This document shows, in pieces, positions 26,918 to 37,000 of a stretch of 64,000 bases of DNA; positions within the stretch are counted from its first letter, which is position 1, and the number at the start of each line of letters is the position of its first letter. The notes under the pieces are model-generated. The model made no database searches and was not told the DNA's origin. It saw only the letters and a list, made by a program, of their open reading frames with translations. The translations under genes were made by a program, and so were the position numbers. Source of the DNA: CAZTHK01 sp964613215 (GTDB lineage Bacteria; Krumholzibacteriota; Krumholzibacteriia; Krumholzibacteriales; CAZTHK01); the NCBI GenBank assembly GCA_964613215.1, contig CAZTHK010000003.1, forward strand, positions 1-64,000, written 5' to 3'.

Positions 26918-27278
26918 GGCTACCGGCTGCCCCGACTTTGATAAAAATACTTTATCCAGTTTATCGGCCGGGAACCCTCTGCCTTTATCTATTTATCCGG
27001 GAGTGCAGGGATGGCATCCTCCGGAGGGCCGGAGGCGGCAGGGACAGCCGAAGGAGCCATGATGGTTTGCCGGCGATCTCTATTCTTTAAACTGTGCCCC
27101 GGTCGAAAGGCAATAACGGTCTGAGTATCAGGTTGTAAAATACGGATCGGTTGAGAAATCACTTTTTTCGCTGGCAGGCCGAACAGGCTGCCATTTTAAA
27201 ATAGCAGTGCTGAGCAGATGAACGGGAAAGTTATTCAAGCCTCGACTATCCTGCCATCTCTTCTCCCACAGCAAAAAT
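26918..27278. other. No supportable gene
   Basis: I see no gene, riboswitch or terminator here. The interval lies between two minus-strand genes. It contains a GC-rich inverted stretch near 27015-27050 (CCTCCGGAGG and neighbours) that could form a hairpin downstream of the AbgT gene. Confidence 0.45.
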
Positions 27279-28814
27279 CTATTGGGCCAGATGAAGCGGA
27301 GCATCCGGTCCGGTGGGGAGCCCCAGCAGCATCCATATCGCCAGCAGAATCAGCCAGCAGATAGTTAATATTACCGAGTATGGAATCATGGTAGCGATGA
27401 TGGTACCAATCCCGTATTTTTCGTCGTACTTCTGAGCGAATGCCACAATCAGAGCGAAGTAGCTCATCATGGGGGTAATGATGTTGGTAACAGAATCGCC
27501 GATACGGAAGGCCGCCTGGGTAATACCGGGGTGATACCCCAACAGCATGAACATGGGTACGAATATGGGTGCCATAATGGCCCACTTGGCTGAAGCGCTC
27601 CCCATGAACATGTTAATAAAGGCGGCGAGTATTACAAATGAGAGTAACAGTGCAATTCCGGTGAACCCGATCGATTCGAGAAGCTCCGCTCCCTTGATGG
27701 CCAGCAGGACACCGATGTTGCTGTTCTTGAAGTAGTAGACGAACTGTCCGGCGAAGAAAACAAGAATAATATATCCGGCCATTCCCTTCATCGACCCGGT
27801 CATATGCTTCACTACATCCTTATCATTGCTGATGGTGCCTACCGCAATCCCGTAAGCCAGGCCGGGGATGAAGAAGAAGACCAGCACAGCGGTGATCAGG
27901 CCATCCATGAAGGGGGAATTAAGAAGGGAGCCTGTTTCAGGGTCTCTCAAGATTCCATTTTCGGGAATGATCATGAGCAGGAGTATTACGATCACGGCGG
28001 CGGTGGAAACCCCGGCCCATATCAGGCCCTTCTTCTCATGGGATGCTACACTCTCCAGTTCCTTCACCTCTCCCTGATATTCACCCAGTCTTGGTTCCAC
28101 GATTTTTTCGGTTATCCAGGTTCCCACTATCACAACCAGGAATGCAGAGACCAGCATGAAGTAGAAATTGACCGCCGGGTTAACCTGGATGTTGGGATCT
28201 ATCAGCTGGCCGGCACCCTCGCTGAGGCCCGCCAGAATGGGATCCACCGACCCAATCAGAAAGTTAGCTCCGAATCCTCCCGATACTCCGCAGAAGGCCG
28301 CTGCCAGACCGGCGATGGGATGGCGCTTGAATGCGGCAAAGACCAGAGCTCCCAGGGGGATCAGTACCACATAACCTGCGCTGGCTGCCAGGTGGGATAA
28401 GACCCCTGCTGCCACCACTGCTGCCGTAACCATCCTTCCGGGGGCAGCCAGCACCAGATGTCTCAGTAATGCTGCAATAAGACCTGAGCCTTCGGCCACT
28501 CCGATTCCGATCATGGCTACCAGCACGATTCCCAGGGGAGGAAAGTAGACAAAGTTGTCGGTCGCGTTGGCGAACATGAAACGCAATCCGTCAGCATTGA
28601 GCATACTGATGGCTTTGATTATCTCTCCGGTACCGGGATGTTCGGCGGTGACTCCGGCCCGGTGAATAATGTCGGATACGATCACTACTATGAGGGCAAA
28701 AATTGCGAACAGGGTGGCGGGATGAGGAAGCCGGTTGCCGGTATTTTCTATCCTGTCCAGTATCCGCAGAAATCTGGATTCAGTTTTGCCCTTGCTGTCT
28801 GTTTTTTCACCCAT
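27279..28814 (-). CDS. AbgT-family transporter
   Basis: The 511-residue membrane protein has the AbgT pattern. A charged N-terminus ends in RILDRIENTGNRLPHPATLF, a periplasmic loop carries NADGLRFMFANATDNFVYFPPLG, and about ten helices include two re-entrant hairpins (SHLAASAGYVVLIPLG, GGFGANFLIGSVDPILAG). It ends in MGSASAKWAIMAPIFVPM and SVTNIITPMMSYF. Relatives import p-aminobenzoyl-glutamate or export sulphonamides by cation gradients. GGAG lies 8 nt before the ATG. It sits downstream of a D-threonine aldolase-type gene on the same strand, 172 bases away. Confidence 0.92.
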   Translation of the reverse strand: MGEKTDSKGKTESRFLRILDRIENTGNRLPHPATLFAIFALIVVIVSDIIHRAGVTAEHPGTGEIIKAISMLNADGLRFMFANATDNFVYFPPLGIVLVAMIGIGVAEGSGLIAALLRHLVLAAPGRMVTAAVVAAGVLSHLAASAGYVVLIPLGALVFAAFKRHPIAGLAAAFCGVSGGFGANFLIGSVDPILAGLSEGAGQLIDPNIQVNPAVNFYFMLVSAFLVVIVGTWITEKIVEPRLGEYQGEVKELESVASHEKKGLIWAGVSTAAVIVILLLMIIPENGILRDPETGSLLNSPFMDGLITAVLVFFFIPGLAYGIAVGTISNDKDVVKHMTGSMKGMAGYIILVFFAGQFVYYFKNSNIGVLLAIKGAELLESIGFTGIALLLSFVILAAFINMFMGSASAKWAIMAPIFVPMFMLLGYHPGITQAAFRIGDSVTNIITPMMSYFALIVAFAQKYDEKYGIGTIIATMIPYSVILTICWLILLAIWMLLGLPTGPDAPLHLAQ

Positions 28815-28986
28815 AAAGTTAACTCCATCTGTGGCAGGTTTTGAATTTTCCTTAATTTAACGGCTAAGGTTTTCGTGTTCAAGTATTTTTAAGAAAAGAA
28901 TATCCGGGTTGCCGTGACTCTGCTGGTGGGGAGTACAGAACCCGAAAGCAATCAGGGGGTATTCCCTGCCCTGTTTGCCATCCCCG

Positions 28987-30120
28987 CTACCATCCATTTA
29001 CTCTCTGCCACCGGTCTATCACGCCGGTATCTCCATCCACCACCACATAGTGGTCATGCATAGCTGCCGTGGCACAGGCATGATTGGGCAGTATCCTCAG
29101 GGTGGTTCCTATTTGAACATCCTGCCATGGTATCCGGCCGCCAGCTCTGTCTGTTATGATACCATGTTCCTGATTGACCGATGATACCATCAGACCGGAT
29201 ATGGGATTCCCCTCAATATCGCATACCATCCCGAATCCACTTCCCATCTCCTGTGAGGCGGCGGATCTGTCACTGGAGAGGGCGGTCCAACCGGCATCAG
29301 TTATTATCCACCCCCTGGATTTCTTGTGGCCGATTACGGATGCCAGGACTGATATTGATATATCACTGATATCACATACCCCCAGCCCGGCCATGGTCAG
29401 ATCGTAAAACATGAATACCCCTGCCCTTACTTCGGTGACACCGGTGAGGTCCTCTGCGAACCCGGCGGTGGGGGTAGAGCCTACACTCACCGCCGGGCAG
29501 GGCAACCCGGCCTCTTCCAGCAATTCCGCACTGCTTACCGCTGCATCCCTCTCCTGTTCCGATATCTCTCTTATCTCTTCAATATTCCTGCTGTTATATG
29601 ATTCGCCGGCGTGGGTAAGAATTCCCTGGAGTATTACCCCTTCCTCTTTCCTCAATGCCTGGCCCAGTTTTTTCAGATCAGGTCCGGCCGGAGCCACCCC
29701 GGAGCGGTGCCCGTCACAGTCGATCTCGATGAACACCGGGATCTCAATGGAGTATTCCCTCGCTTTTCCCCCTGCAAGGCTGATCTGTCGGGCGGAGTCG
29801 AGCAACAGGGAGAGATTGACTCCCCCTTTTATCAAGCCGGCAACCCGGTCAAGCTTAACCGGAGCGATCCCCACCGCATAAGTTATGTCTTTAATTCCGT
29901 GAGCGGAATAATAATCCGCTTCTCTGAGAGTCGATACTGCGATACCGCCCGGCTGCCCCTTTAGAGACATTCTAAGGATATCGATATTCTTGACCGTTTT
30001 CCCGTGGGGTCTGAGGCTTACCCCCAGAATCTCCATCCTCCGGAGCATCCGGGATATATTCCTCTCTGTTTTTCCCCTCTCCACCACCAGGCATGGTGTT
30101 TCCAGATGATTAAGTTCCAT
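28987..30120 (-). CDS. PLP enzyme of the D-threonine aldolase / D-serine dehydratase family
   Basis: The 377-residue fold-type III protein has the PLP lysine Lys41 in RPHGKTVK near the N-terminus. The alanine-racemase-like barrel shows IEIDCDGHRSG near 148 and LTHAGESY near 185. In the C-terminal beta domain, NHACAT holds His347 and Cys349, which in D-serine dehydratases bind the catalytic zinc, followed by HDHYVVVDG. The enzyme should cleave D-threonine to glycine and acetaldehyde, or dehydrate D-serine. The residues do not settle which. It precedes the AbgT gene and may share its regulation. Confidence 0.87.
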   Translation of the reverse strand: MELNHLETPCLVVERGKTERNISRMLRRMEILGVSLRPHGKTVKNIDILRMSLKGQPGGIAVSTLREADYYSAHGIKDITYAVGIAPVKLDRVAGLIKGGVNLSLLLDSARQISLAGGKAREYSIEIPVFIEIDCDGHRSGVAPAGPDLKKLGQALRKEEGVILQGILTHAGESYNSRNIEEIREISEQERDAAVSSAELLEEAGLPCPAVSVGSTPTAGFAEDLTGVTEVRAGVFMFYDLTMAGLGVCDISDISISVLASVIGHKKSRGWIITDAGWTALSSDRSAASQEMGSGFGMVCDIEGNPISGLMVSSVNQEHGIITDRAGGRIPWQDVQIGTTLRILPNHACATAAMHDHYVVVDGDTGVIDRWQRVNGW

Positions 30121-30226
30121 GTCAGTTTCTCCCTTAATATCTCTCCGGATGGACCATTATAAAGTAACTTCCCCGCAATGTAAATGAAGGCCTTACCACC
30201 GGCCGGGCTGATGTGCTATCTCGATA

Positions 30227-30616
30227 TTATTTTCTTTTTAATAACTTTATCCAGCACCAGCCTGCTAAACCTCCCACTACATAATATATAAAATCGGTGC
30301 CGGAGAAGGAATTTCCTATTAAGGCTCTTCCCATGAAATTGCCCCGGATAGCTCCCAGAAATGCGGGATGCCAGAGCTGGAGGAATTCCAGGGAACAGGT
30401 AGCCGTAAATATTACCAGTGCTATCTTCCAGGCGGGGGTTCTGCTGAAAAGCAGAAATGCTGCCAGAGACCAGAATATCACATAGAAAAATCCACCCAGC
30501 GAATTATTGACCCAGCAGTCAGCCGGCCCCCGGTAGAATTTACCGTAAAGGCCCACCGGTATGATAATAGCGATGGAGATCAGTGTCCATCTATGCTGTT
30601 TCAGAAAATCTGTCAT
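30227..30616 (-). CDS. DUF2809 membrane protein
   Basis: I place the start at 30616 (MTDFLKQHRW), which has AAGGA 5 nt upstream. The frame is open for about 60 more codons, but that part is not conserved in character. The 129-residue product has four membrane helices and the DUF2809 signature: GKFYRGPADCWVNNSLGGFFYV near 23-45, then CSLEFLQLWHPAFLGAIR near 73-90 and GTDFIYYVVGG near 105. The family resembles VanZ-like proteins, and its function is unknown. Confidence 0.8.
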   Translation of the reverse strand: MTDFLKQHRWTLISIAIIIPVGLYGKFYRGPADCWVNNSLGGFFYVIFWSLAAFLLFSRTPAWKIALVIFTATCSLEFLQLWHPAFLGAIRGNFMGRALIGNSFSGTDFIYYVVGGLAGWCWIKLLKRK

Positions 30617-30861
30617 AATTCCTTGAATAGTATCCGGGCAAATTACATCAGAGCTCAATTCAGGCAGGGGGATAATATCAGGGGGGAAGGAGAACAGAAA
30701 GAAAAATCGGAGGAACATCCCGTAAATAGACGGGATAACTGAAATGTAAAAGTTTTTATAAAAATTTATGAATGAATTCCATGAAGTCTGCAATAGGTGG
30801 GATACCCTCAGGTCAATCAGGGATGGATATTAATCCGGGATTGAATATTGTTACAGATATA

Positions 30862-30890
30862 TTGCCGGAACTGTAATAATATTATATAAA
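30862..30890 (+). promoter_or_regulatory. Promoter of the HhH-GPD gene
   Basis: TTGCCG (30862-30867), a 17-base spacer and TATAAA (30885-30890) lie 34 bases ahead of the ATG at 30925. I see nothing else in 30617-30861 besides the leader of the minus-strand DUF2809 gene and AT-rich sequence. Confidence 0.5.
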
Positions 30891-30924
30891 TATTGGAGAA
30901 ACAGCCTTAAGATTCGAAGGTTTT

Positions 30925-31620
30925 ATGAAGATGAATAAGGATACCTCTGAAGATACACTGGAAATTTTATACCAGCGGCTTGTTGACTTTTACGGCCCCA
31001 GGGGATGGTGGCCGGTTACACCTCCTGGTGAATATGAGCCTGAGTATACCGGGGGCCCCCAATCGGAAGCACAGAGGTTCGAGGTGTGGGCGGGGGCAAT
31101 TCTCACTCAGAATACGGCCTGGAAGAATGCCTCTGCGGCCATCAGGAATCTGAACAGGGCTGGTTTGCTGTCTCCCGGAAAGATCAGCCGGATGGAGCAG
31201 GAGGAGATAGCCCGGCTCATCCGTTCCGCCGGTTATTATAACCAGAAGGCTGCCAGGCTGAAGATTATTGCCAGTTTTTTCCTCAGCGGGAAGCCGGTAA
31301 CCCGCCAGTCACTGCTCCGTCTCAAAGGGGTGGGCCGGGAGACCGCCGATTGCATTCTTCTCTATGCCTGCAACCAGCTTCATTTTGTGGTGGATGCATA
31401 TACCAGGCGTATCCTTTCCCGGCTGGGGTTAATTGAGGGAGGGGAGGGCTACCGGGAAATAAAGGATCATATCCAGGGCAGTATTCATGCCGGGGTTAAG
31501 GTCTATCAGGAGTATCACGCCCTGTTGGTGGAACATGGAAAGCGTTATTGCAGAAGTAAGCCCCGCTGCCGGGGATGTGTTCTTGCTTCCCTCTGCCATT
31601 TCAGTCCTGAGGATATATAA
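30925..31620 (+). CDS. HhH-GPD base-excision glycosylase, endonuclease III-related
   Basis: The 231-residue protein has the endonuclease III fold: WAGAILTQNTAWKNA near 55-69, hairpin LKGVGRETADC at 133-143 and catalytic Asp157 (VVDAYTRR). In Nth the hairpin lysine makes the Schiff base for lyase activity; the matching residue here is Glu139, so a monofunctional glycosylase is expected, as in MagIII-like alkylbase enzymes. Four cysteines at 209, 215, 218 and 224 suggest an iron-sulphur cluster, with 5 rather than the usual 6 residues in the first gap. Nothing nearby hints at its substrate. Confidence 0.88.
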   Translation: MKMNKDTSEDTLEILYQRLVDFYGPRGWWPVTPPGEYEPEYTGGPQSEAQRFEVWAGAILTQNTAWKNASAAIRNLNRAGLLSPGKISRMEQEEIARLIRSAGYYNQKAARLKIIASFFLSGKPVTRQSLLRLKGVGRETADCILLYACNQLHFVVDAYTRRILSRLGLIEGGEGYREIKDHIQGSIHAGVKVYQEYHALLVEHGKRYCRSKPRCRGCVLASLCHFSPEDI

Positions 31621-31844
31621 TTGAAATAACGACGCCTGGAGTTATATTGTGCCGGACAGAGTTGCTGGCGGACCGGCAGAAGTTTTGGGTACGGTAATTC
31701 AGCCCTGGAAGGGGAAGCAGAATCATGAGGATAACCTGAAATAGATAGATAGCGGTGGTCATTCTATGCTAAACTAAGCAATTATATATGCAATGTCTTC
31801 ACGGACAAATGGCAAAGTGCCTCTTTTTGATTGTCTGAGAGAAG

Positions 31845-33515
31845 TTGATGACACAGGCAATAGCCGGGGGGTGGAGCATCGAAAGAACAAACAATACAGG
31901 TGAATCCGCTGGGCTGAACAGGGGAGGGGAGGGATGGAGCAGATCGGATCTGCTGACCATGGGTGTTCTCCTGGCCGGCGGGCTGCTTCTGAGAGCGGTA
32001 TTTCTGGGATGTCAGAGAATCCTTCATGGTGACGAGATCCACTATGCCGAGAGCCTGTTCCATTTCATGCGGGGAAATTTCATGGAGGGATTTTCCGGTT
32101 ACTGGAACTTTTTCTATCCCTTCATGGCAATTCCATTCGGTTTTGTATCCGGCGGGGCGGAGGAAGGATTAAGGGTTTTATCCCTTATAGCCGGGACCAT
32201 GGTGATAATTCCGGTGGCCCTGGTTGCAGACAGACTGTGGGGCAGGAGGGCGGCCATATTCGCAGCAATTCTGACTGCCATTCATCCCTTCCTTATAGTC
32301 AGTTCCACATCTGCCGAAACAAGTTCCCTGTATACCCTTTTCCTGATCTTATTCATATATTTTCTGATTGTTTTTGTCCTGGAGGGGGGGAGATGGAATC
32401 TTGTAGGGATGGCTCTTGCCGGGGGATTGGGATACCTTACCCGCCCGGAAGCCCAACTGTTTATTCTTCTGGCTGTGCTGATAGTGTTGCCGGGAAGGGG
32501 GGGAAGAGGGTTAAAAGCCGGCCTGGGACGGAGGATAGGTAGGGCTGTTGTGATCCTCTCGGTATTTGCGCTGACAGTCCTTCCTCAGCTTCTGCTCACT
32601 CATCATAAAACGGGCAGGTGGAGTACGGGTTCCAAGGCGTCCATTAATCTCAGTTCTCCGCTTATATGGCAGGAGGGATTGAAGAGGGAGGAGTATGTTT
32701 ACAGTCTCAATCAGGAGGGTACCGGGAGGAGGATAAGGGAGACCGGGCGGGAAAATCCTTTGGTTGTTCTCTGGCGGCAGCGCAGCCAGATTGCCTCCCG
32801 TTATGCGGGCAAGTTTATAAACGGGACGAGAAGGATGCCTGAGCTTCTTTCTTCTCCACTGCTTCTTCTGCTGTTTCCCCTGGGAATATTCGGAAGGAGA
32901 TGGGAGAGGGGGAAGAAGGGTGCGGAGTTGATACTTATCCTGGCCGGTTTGTTTCCATTTCTGCTTTATTCCATATTCCGTGTCCAGATAAGATACCTTA
33001 TTCCTTTTGTTCCCGTCTATCTTCTCTGGTGTGCTTCCGGCTGCCAGCGGATGGTGGTGTGGTTGAGGGAAAATTTTTCTGTCCGGTGGTGGGTGGGTGC
33101 GGCGGTGCTGTTTTTTATTTTCATCAGCCTGGTTCCCTTCACCGTAAGGAAATATTCCCTGATAAGACAAAGTTATCCGGTTTATTACAGGGAGGTGGGA
33201 GGATGGATCAGGGAGAACCTGGGGGACCATGTTCGTATTCTTGCTCATTCCGGATGTCCGGTCAGCTATTACGCCGGCAATCCGGAGGCCACCTTTATTC
33301 CCTGGGTCAACCGGGAGGGTCTGATGAATTATGCCCGCCGCAAGGGTTACGGCTTTCTGATAGTGGATGAAGACTATTTCAGAAATTTCCGGCCTCAGAT
33401 GAAGGGATTGGTCGAAGGTATTTCAAGCGATTACCTCGACCCGGTGAAAAGATTTATCAAGCCATCCGGCAGCAGGATAATTATATACGAGATCACACCA
33501 ACGGCTGATAAATAG
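31845..33515 (+). CDS. GT39-type membrane glycosyltransferase
   Basis: The 556-residue polytopic protein has a hydrophilic N-terminus (1-33) and about ten membrane helices. The acidic motif of lipid-linked-sugar transferases lies in the first periplasmic loop (HGDEIHYAES, near 65). The DRLWGRRAA loop near 128 and the large C-terminal domain (about 410-556) fit the PMT_2/ArnT group. Such enzymes move a sugar from a polyprenyl phosphate to protein or glycan on the outer face of the inner membrane. A role in decorating the large surface protein encoded downstream is possible but unproven. Confidence 0.83.
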   Translation: MMTQAIAGGWSIERTNNTGESAGLNRGGEGWSRSDLLTMGVLLAGGLLLRAVFLGCQRILHGDEIHYAESLFHFMRGNFMEGFSGYWNFFYPFMAIPFGFVSGGAEEGLRVLSLIAGTMVIIPVALVADRLWGRRAAIFAAILTAIHPFLIVSSTSAETSSLYTLFLILFIYFLIVFVLEGGRWNLVGMALAGGLGYLTRPEAQLFILLAVLIVLPGRGGRGLKAGLGRRIGRAVVILSVFALTVLPQLLLTHHKTGRWSTGSKASINLSSPLIWQEGLKREEYVYSLNQEGTGRRIRETGRENPLVVLWRQRSQIASRYAGKFINGTRRMPELLSSPLLLLLFPLGIFGRRWERGKKGAELILILAGLFPFLLYSIFRVQIRYLIPFVPVYLLWCASGCQRMVVWLRENFSVRWWVGAAVLFFIFISLVPFTVRKYSLIRQSYPVYYREVGGWIRENLGDHVRILAHSGCPVSYYAGNPEATFIPWVNREGLMNYARRKGYGFLIVDEDYFRNFRPQMKGLVEGISSDYLDPVKRFIKPSGSRIIIYEITPTADK

Positions 33516-34025
33516 ATGATAAGACAACATGCTGAGGAATCTTAGCCAGCCCTTCTGCAGGGTAAAATTCTTTGATAACCCGTTTATAATTATTCCGTCT
33601 GGTATATTTCCCGTTGTAGTTATGAGCGCCTGCACGGAAGAACTCCGCCGCTATGACGGTGATAGGGAGTTGAAATAGAGTGAAAGATTCCGGTTATTGC
33701 ATCCCTCACCTTGATCCGGTGATAACAGTATATACCCTTCCGCAAATCTGATTTCATGTTTCCCTCTGATTGCTCTGAATTTCTCATGATTTCCTGTTAT
33801 TGCCTATTGTGTATGTTTTTTGCGTAGGGTAGAGGAGAGTGAAAAACATAAAGATATGGTGTTCGGCTAACTTATTATTATTTGGGAGATTAACCAGAGC
33901 CATATTATAACGGCAACGATTTGGAAAATTGTAATTTACTAATAAACAGGAGATTACGAGGATATCCGGTGAATACATCCAGATGGACCGGGGATAGAAG
34001 AAAATTTGCCAACAGGTGGAAAAAA
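33516..34025. other. Gene-less leader of the surface-protein operon
   Basis: I find no supportable gene. AT-rich sequence around 33860-33910 (for example TATTATAA near 33901) probably holds the promoter of the downstream operon, but no convincing -35/-10 pair can be fixed. The frame of the giant protein is open from 33921. Confidence 0.4.
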
Positions 34026-37000
34026 GTGCCTGAAAATGATGCACTGTTCAGAAGAGGTGTTGGCGTGTGGCTTTTTGCGCTGGTTATCTCTCTGCCTCTT
34101 TTATCCGGTGCGGGCGCAGCGGTTCCCGAAAAAGACAATTTGTCTTCCCGGAGTAAATTGTATGCAGGGGGTGATCTTAATATTGAATCCGTACACTGCC
34201 CCCTGGATACCCTCTATCCCGGACAGCAGGATGTTCCTGTGGAAATTACTGTTGCCAACTTTAGCGATACCACCGTGCTGGTCCAGATGCTCCAGCTGTA
34301 TTTCTCCGAGAGCATAGAGGGGGACAGGAACGCCGATTATGAGGTCAGCGGTGAACTCTATCCCAACCAGACGGTTTCTTCTGGTGAGCAATCTACATAC
34401 AACCTCCTGGTGGAAGTTGATCAGGGAGCTCTGCAGGATACACTGATATATGTAGATGCCTATGTGGTGGGAAGGAGGATGGATAATTTTGAGGAGATAA
34501 CTGTTTCCACAACCACCGGGCTGTTTCTGGACAGATTCATGGAGATTTCTTACAGCGGGGATGACGGAACCTCTTCCTGGAGCGGCGACTGGGAGGAGAT
34601 AGATGAATCGGATGGACCGGAAAGTGGTGATGTCAGGGTGGTGGATGATTTTGAGGCATACGGGAATATACTCAGGATAGGCCGTTATGAGGAATTCAGG
34701 GACGGATGCGGTATAAGGAGGGCCCTTGATCTGGATGAAGCCGTCTCCGCCACCCTCTCCTTCGACTGGCAGCGCAGCCCCAGCCGGGGCTTTTACGGCT
34801 CTGACTTGCTGGTGCAGGTATCCGGTAACGGTGGTTCCAGCTGGAACACTGTATATACCATAGATGGGGGGGGGGAGGATACCAGGATCAATTCTCAGGT
34901 TGATATTTCCCCTTATATCTCGTCTGACACCGGAATAAGGTTTGTCACCAACAATGAAGGTGACGGGTATATGTATCTGGACAACATAAGAGTAGATTAT
35001 TCGCGGGGGCTGGGGGCTGACAGCTGGGTGGTGCTGTCGCAATATCTGACTGCCATAACAGCGCTCTATCACACCAGTAATACTGCTGTAAGATCCGATG
35101 ACAGTCTGATGTGTATCTGTGCCGGTGAGCCCTTTCAGTTGAACAGCGTCCATTATCTCAATGATGCGGTTCCCCTGGCCGGCATTCCGTTGGATGCCGT
35201 CAGTAATTACCGCCTGGTAGTACAGATCAATCCTGCCTTTGACTGGGTATACGACCCCAACCAGTCGGAGCGGGGATACTTTGCTCTCTATGATGCCGGT
35301 GCCGGCTGGGGAAGTGTTTCATCCCTGCAGCCCGGCACCAGGGAACTCCTGCTGACCGATACCATGGTGGTGGACGAAGAAACCGAACCGGACGATTTCG
35401 TGGCCGGTGTCACAGAACGTTCGTCCCCTCCCGTACCGTGGAGTATGGATACCGATCCCTTCACTGATCCCCTGGTGGCGAGTGGGAAGGTGGGGGAATA
35501 CGCCTCCGTGAAGTATAGCGATTCCCTCTCCCGGGATATTATAGACTGTGTGGATGGTGGAAGTTCCTGGGATCTGACTCCCCATATGGAAAAGGAACGT
35601 TACTATTTCTACGAGATGTGGTTCAAACCGGACCTGGAATGGAGTCACGGGGATATGGCTGATCTCTATCTTCACCTCCAGGGCAGTCAGCCTGATCAGA
35701 AGATAGATCAGCTTCATCTGCGGTTCAGGATGGCCGACGATGATACGGTGGGCCCGGTGTTCAGTGATTTCCAGCCGGGAATCATTCCGGAGGGAACCGA
35801 CGTGAGTATCAGCTGTAGAATCTCCGATCCCAGTGGGGTTTACGATGATGATACCGGGTCGGATGGTAATGGCGTTTATATACTATGGGATACCGACGGC
35901 AGTATAATAGACGATGCCAATGAAATCCAGATGTACCACTCCGGGAGTGGGATTTTTGAAACGGAGAGCACCCTGGGCAGTTTCGGTGAAGGGGAAGAGC
36001 TGACATACCGGGTATTCGCCTGCGATAATGATAACGATACCGGAAGTTCGGACAGGACTTGTTCCTCCAGCGAACTTCAGAATATACAGATAGTGGGAAT
36101 TGTTTATCTATCCGATGAACCATCCAGCCTCAATCCTCAATCTGTATACAGGGGGCAGAATAATGTAACTTTTAACATAAGCCTTAATAACTCCATGCCG
36201 GACGGTATCTGGTTATACACCCCTTCATACATAAGCTTTCACGATGGGGTTGATACCGTTACCGCCAATCTGGCCAATCCAACCTGGATGGAGGCTGGAA
36301 CAGCTGCTTTTCCGATTGGTTTTGAGGCGGCGAATATTCCGGAGGGATTCTCGGCACCTGACACATTGGATGTGACCCTTCATCTGGAGGGGTGGTACGA
36401 GGGAACCGCTTCTGCCTGGAACCAGACCTGGAAGGCTTCTTCTTCCAACAGGATAATAATCAAGCAACCCCGGGTGGTATTCGATAGCCATTCCATTCCC
36501 TCCCCCTCCGCAAATCCCGGTGATCACAGAATAGAACTTCTCAGAATGGAACTGGTCAGTGAGGCATTGGAGGATATCAGCCTGGATTCCCTTACTGTGA
36601 CCAATTTGACCACCGGTCTGGGGGAGGTGCCTGAAAACGATCAGAATATCAGCAGGCTTTACCTTTACAGGCAGGTGGGGGAGAGAGTTGACGGATCTGA
36701 GGAAATGGTGGATGGACCGGAAAACCGCGGGATGGACGGCCCCGGAGAGAATCCTGGCCGGAGTATCCACTCCGATTCACTTCTGAAGAGCCGCCCCTTC
36801 CGTCAGAGTGATTCCCTGGCCGCTGCCGGCAATCTGGCTGACGGGGAGGTGAGATTCAAACTCTCTGCGGGAAGGCATATTCCTGCCGGAAATTCGGTTT
36901 ACTACTATGTAGTAGCCGATATAGATTCATTCCATGCATGCGATGGGGATTCTCTGGATATCTGTATTCCCGGCCCCGATTCGGTTTTCCTGAACGGAAA

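Noticed and set aside
26918..27278. c-di-GMP riboswitch near the PilZ-like gene
   Set aside because: The conserved GEMM core and tetraloop receptor are not present on either strand.
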